A stretch of DNA of 21,434 nucleotides from F23-B02 sp946405205 (GTDB taxonomy: Bacteria > Bacillota > Clostridia > Oscillospirales > Oscillospiraceae), in NCBI GenBank assembly GCA_946405205.1, contig CAMJGL010000025.1:1-21434 (forward strand), given 5' to 3'. The translations under genes and the position numbers were made by a program. Positions 6,361 to 13,815 of the stretch are shown here, piece by piece (the first letter of the stretch is position 1; the number at the start of each line of letters is the position of its first letter). A model generated the notes under the pieces. The model was not told the origin of the DNA and did no database searches. It was given only the letters and a program-made list of their open reading frames with translations.

Positions 6361-7718
6361 CAGTCTGCCACCTTTCCTGGATTGAGTATGCCTTGAGGAT
6401 CAAGCTCGGCCTTGACGGCTGCAAATTCACTGCGCGCCTTTTCGCTGAGGAAGGGCGCCTTTGCGTAGCCAATGCCGTATTCGCCGCGGATATCGCCGCC
6501 GAGCGCGGCGCACTTTGCGTACACTGCGGGGGTGAATTCATTCAGTATGGCGGTGAACTCATCCCTGGTTCCGTCAAATGCAGCGTGGATATGCATACCG
6601 CCGCTTCCGACATGTGCATAAGCCATGACCTTGAGACCCTTTTCTTCGCCGCATGCCTTGACCGAATCGACCATTTCAGCAATATTCTCGGCCGGAACAA
6701 AAATGTTGTACTCGAAGGAGTTTTTTGCTCCGCTTTCCATTGAAGTATGGAATGCGTCGTGCGCGGCCCACATATCGCGCTTCATAGTGGTAGTGTCGCC
6801 GACAAGAATATCAAGGCATTCGAGCTCTTCTGCAAGCTCTGCAACGGCCTCCATCTGCTCCATGACGTTATCGTCGTCCTCGCCCTCAAGAACTACCATA
6901 AGGGTCGCTGCGACTCTCTCTCCGTCCATTTCTACGGGGAAAACGGGGGTGCCGGTCACATTGCCGGAAAACTCCACGATATCGGTGTCCATGTATTCAA
7001 CCACCGCAGGTGCGCAGCCCGTGCCAATGACGGTGCCGGCAGCCTTTATGCAGGTCTCTGTGTCCATAAAGGGCAGAAGAAGGATAGCGTCGGCCTTGGG
7101 CTTGTCTATGAGCTTGAGCGTCAGCTCGCAGATCACCGCAAGGGTGCCCTCGCTGCCGATGACGGCTGCGTACTTCTCTTTTCCGGCGATGGTGTCTATG
7201 CTTCCGTCGGCGGTCACTATGACAGCGTCAAGGATATAGTCGCGTGTGCTGCCGTATTTGACTGCACAGGGGCCGCCAGCATCGGTCGCCGCGTTGCCGC
7301 CGATGGTTGCGGTCTTCTCGCCGGGATCGGGGGGATAGTACAGACCGTGGCTGTCCGCCGCTGCCTTGACATCCTGAAGCAGAACACCGGGCTGGACGCG
7401 AATACTGCGGTCTGCCTCGTTGAACTCCATGATCCTGTCCATACCCTTGAGTGACAGGACGATGCCGCCCTTTACGGGGACGGAGCCGCCGGACTGGCCG
7501 GTGCCCGCGCCGCGGACGGTCACAGGGATCTTGTTTTCGCTGCAGATCCTGAGCACAGCCGCGACGTCCTCAGTGCTTTTAGCCTCGACGACTGCTTCCG
7601 GTGCGAAGCTGCCGCCGGGGTATTCATCATGGCAGTAGTCTGCACCTATGGCGTCTCCGGTAAAAACCTGATTTTCACCTAAGACAGACTTCAGTTCGCC
7701 TATTATATTGCTGTTCAC
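6360..7718 (-). CDS. FAD-linked 2-hydroxyacid dehydrogenase, GlcD/LctD type
   Basis: A 452-aa flavoprotein of the VAO/GlcD family, which oxidises 2-hydroxyacids such as D-lactate or glycolate. The N-terminal FAD-binding domain shows RGAGTGQSGGSVP (69-81) and PPDPGEKTATIGGN (129-142). The C-terminal cap has HVGSGGMHIH (369-378) and the end motif LNPGK. The motif normally written GEHGIG reads GEYGIG (Y414). The start is GTG with GAGG upstream. Immediately followed by etfB-etfA, it matches the lactate dehydrogenase-Etf layout (LctBCD) in which lactate oxidation is coupled to NAD+ through a bifurcating Etf. The actual substrate is unknown. The His-to-Tyr change in a usually fixed position could mean a different substrate or a modified active site. 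Confidence 0.9.
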   Translation of the reverse strand: MNSNIIGELKSVLGENQVFTGDAIGADYCHDEYPGGSFAPEAVVEAKSTEDVAAVLRICSENKIPVTVRGAGTGQSGGSVPVKGGIVLSLKGMDRIMEFNEADRSIRVQPGVLLQDVKAAADSHGLYYPPDPGEKTATIGGNAATDAGGPCAVKYGSTRDYILDAVIVTADGSIDTIAGKEKYAAVIGSEGTLAVICELTLKLIDKPKADAILLLPFMDTETCIKAAGTVIGTGCAPAVVEYMDTDIVEFSGNVTGTPVFPVEMDGERVAATLMVVLEGEDDDNVMEQMEAVAELAEELECLDILVGDTTTMKRDMWAAHDAFHTSMESGAKNSFEYNIFVPAENIAEMVDSVKACGEEKGLKVMAYAHVGSGGMHIHAAFDGTRDEFTAILNEFTPAVYAKCAALGGDIRGEYGIGYAKAPFLSEKARSEFAAVKAELDPQGILNPGKVAD

Positions 7719-7742
7719 TTAAAATTACCTCACAAATAACGA

Positions 7743-8723
7743 TTATGCGTCAAATCTGCCGAGAGCTTCAACGCAGTCAGCCATCATAGTATCTATAACT
7801 TCTTTTATTGAAATTACGTCGTGGACCAGGCCGCCGGACTGACCGTAGCTGATAACGCCGCAATTTTCAACATCGCCGTTTTCGTAGAACATCTTCTTTG
7901 CGGTAGCGCCGGCAACATCCTCTGCTATGGCAGAGAAATCGCATCCGGCTTTTTCCTTCTCAAGAGCGTTCTTGACAACATTGCTCTTGTATAGACGGGT
8001 GGTGTTTCTGAATGCACGAAGCAGGTACGAAGTGCAGGTCTCGTCCGCGTTCTCTGCAAGGTAATCCTTCACCTTGTCGAGTACGGGGCACTCCTTGGTC
8101 AGCAGCATGCGGGTGCCGAGGTAGACGCCGTCCGCGCCCATCATGAGAGCCGCTGCCATCTGCTTGCCGTTTGCGATGCCGCCGGCGGTGATGACGGGGA
8201 TGGTGAGCTCTTCAACACAGCGCGGGGTCAGAACAATGGTGCCGATGTCGGTTTCGCCGGAATGGCCTGCGCACTCGCAGCCGTCCGCAACGACCATATC
8301 GCAGCCGATGGACTGTGCCTTGAGAGCGTGCTTGACAGTAGTGCACTTATGGATAACGATCATGCCCGCTTTCTTCATTGCCTCCATGAGAGGGGGCTTT
8401 GCAGGCATACCGGAGGTTTCGATTATCTTAACGCCCTCTTCGATGCAGACCTTCAGGTAGGAAGGATAGTCGACGTTTGCCAGCGAGGGCATGAAGGTGA
8501 AGTTTACTGCATAGGGCTTGTCGGTGAGCTCTTTGATTCTCTTGAGCTCTGCGCGGAGCGCTTCGGCGTCTGCACAGGTGCCGGAAGGCAGGATGCCCAG
8601 GCCGCCCGCTTCAGCTACCGCCGCTACCATTTCGGCGTTTACTATCCAGGCCATGCCGCCCTGGAAGATGGGGTACTTAATACCGAGCTTTTCGGTTACC
8701 GGGGTTTTGATAACTTTTGACAT
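7743..8723 (-). CDS. NMO/FabK-family FMN oxidoreductase
   Basis: A 326-aa TIM-barrel flavoprotein of the nitronate monooxygenase / 2-nitropropane dioxygenase / FabK family. The N terminus has YPIFQGGMAW (18-27) and AGGLGIL. AGHSGE (152-157) contains the usual active-site His (H154). Phosphate-binding loops are GGIANGK (181-187) and MGADGVYLGTR (195-205). The AGHxGE form resembles FabK enoyl-ACP reductases more than classical nitronate oxidases. Next to CoA-transferase and ETF genes, an enoyl-thioester reduction is more plausible than nitronate oxidation in an anaerobe, but that is inference. A good SD (AAGGAGG) precedes the ATG. A paralog begins at 21320. Confidence 0.88.
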   Translation of the reverse strand: MSKVIKTPVTEKLGIKYPIFQGGMAWIVNAEMVAAVAEAGGLGILPSGTCADAEALRAELKRIKELTDKPYAVNFTFMPSLANVDYPSYLKVCIEEGVKIIETSGMPAKPPLMEAMKKAGMIVIHKCTTVKHALKAQSIGCDMVVADGCECAGHSGETDIGTIVLTPRCVEELTIPVITAGGIANGKQMAAALMMGADGVYLGTRMLLTKECPVLDKVKDYLAENADETCTSYLLRAFRNTTRLYKSNVVKNALEKEKAGCDFSAIAEDVAGATAKKMFYENGDVENCGVISYGQSGGLVHDVISIKEVIDTMMADCVEALGRFDA

Positions 8724-8797
8724 TCCGTTTTCCTCCTTAGCATGTCTGCTGCAGCGGGGACAGATATTTCCGCCCCCGCCGTAGCTTTTTCATTTGA

Positions 8798-9976
8798 TTA
8801 CTCGATTCCGAACTCTTTGAAAACTTCCTCGTTATCCGCACCGGGAACGCCGCAGGTGGTGTGCGGACGGGGGCCGATGCCGTTGAAGCGGAGGGGAGGC
8901 TTGGGGATATATACGGATTTGCCGGACTCATAGGTGAAGGGAACGATATCCTCGTTCTCAATTGCCTGCACGTTGGAGTAAACATCGGCAAAGTGAGGCA
9001 TCTTGCAGTGAACAAGATCCATCTCGGCAAGGCGTCTCATGACGTCCTCGGTCTTGCACTTTACTGCGTGCTCTGCGATAGCCTGGATGCAGGCCTTGCG
9101 CGGCTCGAGTGCGATAGTGGTAGCCTGATGGCTGAATACGGGGTGATCCTTGAGCTCCTCCATGTTGTAAACATAGCAGAACTTGGGCCACTGCTCGTCG
9201 TACTTGCTCATGCTGGTCATGATGTAGTCGCCGTCTGCGGTCTTGTACGGGCAGTTCGTGGGGGGCATCTGATAGTAGTTGCGCGGCCACTTGTAGCCGT
9301 ACTGGGTGCCGATGCTCATCTGGGAGAATGCCCAGATACCTGCGCCGAACAGAGGGCAGGTGACATAGCTGCCGGCGCCGGTCTTCTCGCGCTGGTACAG
9401 TGCCGCGCAGATGCCGCCTGCAACCCAGCCGCCGACCGCGGTGTCGCCGCCGCCGACAGGACCGTTGATGGGAAGGCTGTCGCCCGCTTCGTTCTGGATG
9501 ACCATATCCATGAGGAAGCCGGTCTCCGCCCAGTAGGTGGTGTTGTCATAGCCGGGGTCTTCGGCGCGGGGACCCTTTTCGCCGTAACCGGTTATGGAGG
9601 CGTAGACAAGACGGGGATTGCGGGCTTTGAGGGATTCGTAGTCAAGACCCATGGCCTTGAGTGCGCCCATACGGTAGTTCACGAGGAAAACGTCGGCCTG
9701 GTCGATAAGCTTTTTGAGCTTTTCAAGCTCGCCGGCATCCCTGAGGTTGAGCTTGACGTGCTTTTTGCCGGAGTTGAGGCTCTCATATACCGGACTTTCG
9801 GCGGGAGTTATGGGGCTTGCGTACACACGGGGAGTGGTTCTCCAGTTGTCGCCTCTGTCGTTGGTCTCGACCTTGATAACTTCGGCTCCCATTTCGTAGA
9901 GGGCTTTGCCGCATGAGGGTGCGGAGATGACCATTGACAGCTCAATGACTTTTACTCCTTCGAGGGGTCTGTTCAT
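8798..9976 (-). CDS. CaiB/BaiF (family III) CoA-transferase, first gene of the minus operon
   Basis: A 392-aa family III CoA-transferase, which moves CoA between carboxylic acids through an enzyme-bound mixed anhydride. The N terminus PLEGVKVIELS with GAEVIKVE (30-37) is the family Rossmann start. The likely catalytic aspartate is D178 in GGGDTAVG, followed by the helix AGGICAALYQREKTG. SD AAGGAG lies just upstream of the ATG. It heads the operon about 130 nt downstream of the -24/-12 promoter at 10116-10132, after a leader with a strong hairpin. Substrates cannot be read from the sequence. Family members in similar settings use carnitine, bile acids, phenyllactate or dicarboxylates. Confidence 0.92.
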   Translation of the reverse strand: MNRPLEGVKVIELSMVISAPSCGKALYEMGAEVIKVETNDRGDNWRTTPRVYASPITPAESPVYESLNSGKKHVKLNLRDAGELEKLKKLIDQADVFLVNYRMGALKAMGLDYESLKARNPRLVYASITGYGEKGPRAEDPGYDNTTYWAETGFLMDMVIQNEAGDSLPINGPVGGGDTAVGGWVAGGICAALYQREKTGAGSYVTCPLFGAGIWAFSQMSIGTQYGYKWPRNYYQMPPTNCPYKTADGDYIMTSMSKYDEQWPKFCYVYNMEELKDHPVFSHQATTIALEPRKACIQAIAEHAVKCKTEDVMRRLAEMDLVHCKMPHFADVYSNVQAIENEDIVPFTYESGKSVYIPKPPLRFNGIGPRPHTTCGVPGADNEEVFKEFGIE

Positions 9977-10048
9977 AAATTATTCTCCTTTTTTGATGAT
10001 TGGATATTATTATCCTGATTCTGAGTTTTGTGTACCCGCATGGAGACC

Positions 10049-10078
10049 GTCCGCGCTGCACCCCCGCGCAGTGCGGAC
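10049..10078 (-). other. Strong hairpin in the 5' leader of the minus operon
   Basis: GTCCGCGCTGC (10049-10059) and GCAGTGCGGAC (10068-10078) form an 11-bp stem with one wobble pair and an 8-nt loop. It falls inside the transcript leader, between the expected start (~10104) and the CoA-transferase ATG (9976). No T-run follows, so it is not a terminator. It may stabilise the mRNA or be a binding site. Confidence 0.5.
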
Positions 10079-10115
10079 AGATCATGCGTACAAAAATACT
10101 ACCCGATAAATAACA

Positions 10116-10132
10116 AGCAAAATCCTTGCCAA
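10116..10132 (-). promoter_or_regulatory. Sigma-54 (-24/-12) promoter of the minus operon
   Basis: On the minus strand the sequence is TTGGCAAGGATTTTGCT. The invariant GG and GC dinucleotides are exactly 12 bases apart and both boxes match the sigma-54 consensus (TGGCAc-N4-tTGCt). The start is expected near 10104. It lies directly after the terminator of the activator gene, so the operon is insulated from it. Confidence 0.88.
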
Positions 10133-10148
10133 CTTTTCGGGACACTCA

Positions 10149-10184
10149 CAAAAAATCGGCGCACTCGCCTTTTTCGAGTGCGCC
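10149..10184 (-). terminator. Intrinsic terminator of the sigma-54 activator gene
   Basis: GGCGCACTCG (10158-10167) and CGAGTGCGCC (10175-10184) form a perfect 10-bp stem with a 7-nt loop. Read on the minus strand it is followed by GATTTTTTG. It separates the activator gene from the -24/-12 promoter of the operon downstream. Confidence 0.9.
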
Positions 10185-10202
10185 GTACGCTGTTTATACA
10201 GG

Positions 10203-12212
10203 TCAGTCGTCGGCAATATTGAGCTTCTTGAGACGCCGGTAAAGAGCCGGACGCGATATGCCAAGCTCGTCTGCAACCTTGCTCTTGTTGCCTTTGTATT
10301 TATCCATTAGCTCCATTATCTGGCGGGTCTCCGCATCCGCCTCATCGATAGCGGCGCCGAAAAAGTCCTCCTCAGGCGCGCAGGCAAGACTGGCGATGCT
10401 GTCGGGGATATCGTTCACGGTTATCTTCTGCGCTGCGGCAAGATTAACGCCGTATTCCACTGCGTTTCGGAGCTCGCGCAGGTTGCCCGGCCAGTTGTAC
10501 TGCATAAACGCCTGCAGGACGCTCTGCGAGATATAGGTCACATTTTTTCCGAGTGCTTTGCTGCACTGGGAAAGGAAGCAGTAGGCGAGGTCGGGGATAT
10601 CCTCCATGCGCTCACGCAGAGCAGGCAGCCTTATGGAGAATACGTTGATGCGGTAATACAGGTCAAGGCGGAATTTGCCTTGATCCACAAGGGATTTAAG
10701 ATCCTGATTCGTGGCGGCGATTATGCGGACATCGATCTTTCTCGGCTTTGAGTCGCCGAGCCTTGTAACCTGCCTGTCCTCAAGGACCTTGAGCAGATGC
10801 ACCTGCAGATCCAGCGGCATATCTCCTATTTCATCGAGAAACAGCGTTCCGCCGTCGGCAAGCCCAATTTTGCCGGGAGAGCCGCTCTTTCTGGCGCCGG
10901 TGAAAGCGCCCTCAACGTAGCCGAACAGCTCACTGTCGATAAGCTCTCTCGGCATCGCCGCGCAGTTGAGCGAAACGAACGGCCTGCTGCGCCTTGGGCT
11001 CGCGTTATGGATCGACTGGGCAAACAGCTCCTTGCCCGTGCCGGATTCACCGAGGATGAGCACGCTGCTGTTGCTTCCGGCGACACGCTGCGCCTTATAA
11101 ACGGCATTGGTAAAGCTGTCGGAAAAGCCGACGAGATTATTGAAGCTGTACTTTGCGACATAGGCGCTTGCTTTTGCCGAGGAGGAACGTCTCTCGGGGA
11201 TCTCGGTGTCGGTCAAATGGTTGTAAGCCTCAAGGTTTTTTGCGAGCAGGTTAGGGTCGCGGGACATGAAGAAAACGTGTCCTATGATCTCGTCGGAGCT
11301 GTAAACTTCCTTGACTTTTACATAATAGGGACCGACCTTGAGCATGACACGGTGAAACTCATCGAGTGCTTCATCGGAAGGATCAAGTTTCAGCAATTCG
11401 AAAAGGGAGCCGCAGAAGTCCTGAAGCGGTGTTCCGACGACCTGATTATACTTGAGATTCTGGCAAATCAGAACATTGTCGCTGACGTCAACGATGGTGT
11501 CATTTTTGTCCGTCGCTATATAGCACAGTCCGTTCTGAGCGATGAAAAAATTGATGACCGCGTTGTACATGAGGTAGTTGGAGTTTAAAACACTGTTCTG
11601 CCTGTACATATGCGTTTTGAGAATATAGCTGAAAACGGTGCGCATTTTCTCGTTAAAGCGGGAGAGCGGACAGATTATCATGCAGGGGAAAATGATGCCC
11701 ACACGCTCGGATTTGCCGAACTGAGGGCAGGAAGCGACGCAGACATAATCCTTGAGCGCGTCGATATAGTGCTCACTGCCGTAGACCCACTGCTCCTGAC
11801 CGGACAGGAAGGAGAGAGCCATTGCGTTTGTGCCTATCCTTGACTCGGCGAGGTTTGAACCGAAACGGAAGTTTTTTGCCCTCAGCTCGTCCTTGAGAGT
11901 ACGGCTGCCGCGAATGGCGAATACGTCGAAATGCTCGTCCATGAAAACGATCGCAGCGCCGATGTCGTCGAGCACCTTTGCCTCGGCGTCGTAAAAATAT
12001 GAGTCTCTGGTGTTAAGCTGAACTATGACATTGGTCAAAACGTCAAGATTGAGCTTGCCGGGCAGAGCCTTCAAATTGGGGTCAACTCCGTAGTCGGCAG
12101 ATCTCTTCCAGGATGCGGCGACCTCTTCCGGAACCGTATCGTCGGTTTCACCGGTGGCGATAAACTTTTGCCTTGCCTGCTCCATGTGCATGATTTCACT
12201 TAAATTTTTCAA
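10203..12212 (-). CDS. Sigma-54-dependent transcriptional activator (AcoR/DhaR-like, GAF-PAS-AAA+-Fis HTH)
   Basis: A 669-aa enhancer-binding protein that uses ATP to open sigma-54 promoters. Residues ~60-205 look like an AcoR-type GAF sensor (RIGTNA, 125-130), ~225-320 like a PAS domain, and ~355-590 are the AAA+ core. Core motifs: Walker A GESGTGKE (388-395), the sigma-54 contact loop GAFTGA (435-440) and Walker B GGTLFLDEIG (454-463). The C terminus carries a Fis-type HTH (KVADELGISRPALYRRLKKL). No receiver domain is present, so it is probably switched on by a small molecule, perhaps the pathway's own acid or CoA ester. The start is TTG with AGAGGA six bases upstream. It lies between two sigma-54 promoters that it very probably controls. 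Confidence 0.95.
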   Translation of the reverse strand: MKNLSEIMHMEQARQKFIATGETDDTVPEEVAASWKRSADYGVDPNLKALPGKLNLDVLTNVIVQLNTRDSYFYDAEAKVLDDIGAAIVFMDEHFDVFAIRGSRTLKDELRAKNFRFGSNLAESRIGTNAMALSFLSGQEQWVYGSEHYIDALKDYVCVASCPQFGKSERVGIIFPCMIICPLSRFNEKMRTVFSYILKTHMYRQNSVLNSNYLMYNAVINFFIAQNGLCYIATDKNDTIVDVSDNVLICQNLKYNQVVGTPLQDFCGSLFELLKLDPSDEALDEFHRVMLKVGPYYVKVKEVYSSDEIIGHVFFMSRDPNLLAKNLEAYNHLTDTEIPERRSSSAKASAYVAKYSFNNLVGFSDSFTNAVYKAQRVAGSNSSVLILGESGTGKELFAQSIHNASPRRSRPFVSLNCAAMPRELIDSELFGYVEGAFTGARKSGSPGKIGLADGGTLFLDEIGDMPLDLQVHLLKVLEDRQVTRLGDSKPRKIDVRIIAATNQDLKSLVDQGKFRLDLYYRINVFSIRLPALRERMEDIPDLAYCFLSQCSKALGKNVTYISQSVLQAFMQYNWPGNLRELRNAVEYGVNLAAAQKITVNDIPDSIASLACAPEEDFFGAAIDEADAETRQIMELMDKYKGNKSKVADELGISRPALYRRLKKLNIADD

Positions 12213-12290
12213 AGCAGTTCCTCTTTCTTTTATACAAATGGGGCGAAATGTAAAAGCATGACTCGAAAACGGTCAAAAAAGTGTCCGCTC

Positions 12291-12307
12291 AGCGTACGAT
12301 GTTCGCT
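12291..12307. promoter_or_regulatory. Imperfect palindrome, candidate activator-binding site
   Basis: AGCGTAC-GAT-GTTCGCT is a 7+7 inverted repeat with one mismatch. It lies about 230 bp upstream of the plus-operon -24 box and at the likely start site of the activator gene, so it could be an enhancer site and an autoregulation site. CAGCGTACG also occurs on the minus strand at 10184-10192, about 55 bp upstream of the other sigma-54 promoter. A shared 9-mer alone is weak evidence. Confidence 0.3.
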
Positions 12308-12310
12308 AAA

Positions 12311-12340
12311 AGTGTAACGCTCTTGGGCGGAGTATGTCAA
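12311..12340 (-). promoter_or_regulatory. Probable sigma-70/SigA promoter of the activator gene
   Basis: On the minus strand TTGACA (12335-12340), an 18-nt spacer and TACACT (12311-12316, 4/6 match). The start would be near 12304, about 90 nt before the TTG start codon. Confidence 0.5.
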
Positions 12341-12535
12341 GCTTTTTCGAGAAATCTGTCAAAAAACATAAAAAATTTTTATGACCGGCAGCGGTCTTAC
12401 GGCCGGCACTTCGGGCATGACACTATATCTATAATAAAATTGTTAAAAAAATAATTTAATAAAAAGCTTAAAACGGTTTTGAAATTATAAGCGGCCTGAT
12501 ACGGAAACTTTATACAGGGCAGCTTTACAGTGATA

Positions 12536-12552
12536 TTGGCACGGCTTTTGCT
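12536..12552 (+). promoter_or_regulatory. Sigma-54 (-24/-12) promoter of the plus operon
   Basis: TTGGCACGGCTTTTGCT matches the sigma-54 consensus throughout, with GG (12538) and GC (12550) 12 bases apart. The start is expected near 12563, 46 nt before the acyl-CoA dehydrogenase ATG. Upstream, 12420-12490 is very A/T-rich, as is common where DNA bends between an enhancer and a sigma-54 promoter. The rest of the 396-base gap holds the activator promoter, the palindrome at 12291 and small hairpins (e.g. GACCG-GCAG-CGGTC at 12383-12396), but no gene. Confidence 0.93.
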
Positions 12553-12608
12553 TGAATATTAACGGAGGGCTTTTCCCAAACGTGTACTATCATGAAAGGA
12601 GACACATA

Positions 12609-13772
12609 ATGATTGATTTCAAACTAACTGAGGAGCAGGAGCTGCTGCTTGAAAGCGCAGAAGAGTTTCTCAAACGCGGTAACTACGATGAGTATTTCAA
12701 AGAGTGTGACCGCGAGCACAAGTACCCCGAGAAAGCCTGCAAGGATTTCGTAGAGGCAGGCTTCCACCGCATAGACCATCCCACCCAATTCGGCGGCGAC
12801 GGCCTTGACCTCGTCACCACCGTTCTGCTGAAGCTCAAGTTCTATGAAAACGGCTGGCCCGCACTTGCTATCCCCGGCGGCAGCCTCGAGATAGACAACA
12901 TCATGGCTTACGGCACCCCCGAGCAGCAGGAGAAGATAATCAGCTATGCTTCCAAAGGCATCAAGTCCTACACTCTCGGCTTCACCGAGCCTCAGGCCGG
13001 TTCCGACAACAGCGGCATGACCACCAGAGCGACCCACGTTGACGGCAAGGTATACATCGACGGCCACAAGACCTTCAATACCGGCGCAACCGTTGCACCC
13101 TACATGATGTGCATCGCCCGCGAGTATGAAAACGAGAATCCGTATAAGGACATGTCCTGGTACCTCGTTCCTCTGGATGCCCCCGGCGTCAAGATCTCCG
13201 TCCTCGATAAGATCGGCTGCCACTGCATGCCCACCTGCGAAGTTTACCTCGACCACGTCGAGCTTGAAGAGTCCGCACTCGTCGGCACCAAGGGCAAGGG
13301 CTTCTACCAGCTCATGAAGAACTTCGAGACCGAGAGACTTTTCACCTGCGTTTCCAACGTCGGCATGGCAATGTGCGCGTACAACGACGCTCTGGCATAT
13401 GCGGCCACCCGCAAGCAGTTCGGCAAGGCGATCGGCGAGTTCCAGATCATCCAGCAGAAGCTGTGCGACATGAAGATCAAGTGCGACAACATGTACAACA
13501 TGCTGCTCCGCTGCGCATGGAAGAAGCAGAACGGCGAGCAGCTCGGCGTTGACGCATCCCTGCTCAAGAGATATACCGGCAAGGCAGGCTTCGAGGTCAT
13601 CGACGACGCAATGCAGGTCATGGGCGGTATCGGCTACACCAACGACTGCCGCATCGCACGTCTCTGGCGTGACCAGCGCGGCGCCAGGATCTACGCCGGC
13701 ACGGAGGAAGTCATGGTACACTCTTCCGCCCGCGCTCTCATAAAGGCAGGCCCGTCCTCCTTCTGCAAATAA
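12609..13772 (+). CDS. CaiA-like acyl-CoA dehydrogenase / enoyl-CoA reductase
   Basis: A 387-aa flavoprotein of the acyl-CoA dehydrogenase family. It most resembles CaiA, the crotonobetainyl-CoA reductase of E. coli: YFKECDREHKYPE (29-41), SNVGMAMCAYNDA, QFGKAIGEFQIIQQK (270-284) and FEVIDDAMQVMGGIGY align with it from memory. FAD-contact TEPQAGSD is at 126-133. At the position of the usual catalytic Glu (IYEGT) it has Ala (A363 in IYAGT). The Glu in TERLF (E242) aligns with the alternative base of isovaleryl-CoA and long-chain enzymes. ATG 12609 has AAAGGAG seven bases upstream; the sigma-54 promoter is 46 nt before that. It probably reduces an alpha,beta-unsaturated acyl-CoA using electrons from the FixAB-like ETF that follows. 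The substrate is unknown. Confidence 0.92.
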   Translation: MIDFKLTEEQELLLESAEEFLKRGNYDEYFKECDREHKYPEKACKDFVEAGFHRIDHPTQFGGDGLDLVTTVLLKLKFYENGWPALAIPGGSLEIDNIMAYGTPEQQEKIISYASKGIKSYTLGFTEPQAGSDNSGMTTRATHVDGKVYIDGHKTFNTGATVAPYMMCIAREYENENPYKDMSWYLVPLDAPGVKISVLDKIGCHCMPTCEVYLDHVELEESALVGTKGKGFYQLMKNFETERLFTCVSNVGMAMCAYNDALAYAATRKQFGKAIGEFQIIQQKLCDMKIKCDNMYNMLLRCAWKKQNGEQLGVDASLLKRYTGKAGFEVIDDAMQVMGGIGYTNDCRIARLWRDQRGARIYAGTEEVMVHSSARALIKAGPSSFCK

Positions 13773-13815
13773 TAATTCCTGCTCATAGTATTTACCTAAC
13801 GGAAAGGAAACCATG

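Noticed and set aside
4567..7718. Strict LctBCD lactate dehydrogenase-Etf assignment
   Set aside because: Gene content and order fit, but EtfA has no N-terminal ferredoxin domain like LctC and the GlcD-type enzyme has GEYGIG, so lactate is only one possible substrate.
12430..12435. TATAAT upstream of the acyl-CoA dehydrogenase gene as a sigma-70 promoter
   Set aside because: No acceptable -35 at 16-18 bp, and the region is generally A/T-rich; the -24/-12 promoter explains the operon.
12509..12518. TTTATACAGG shared with 10193-10202 as an activator site
   Set aside because: The two copies differ in orientation and distance relative to their sigma-54 promoters and have no symmetry, so a chance match is likely.
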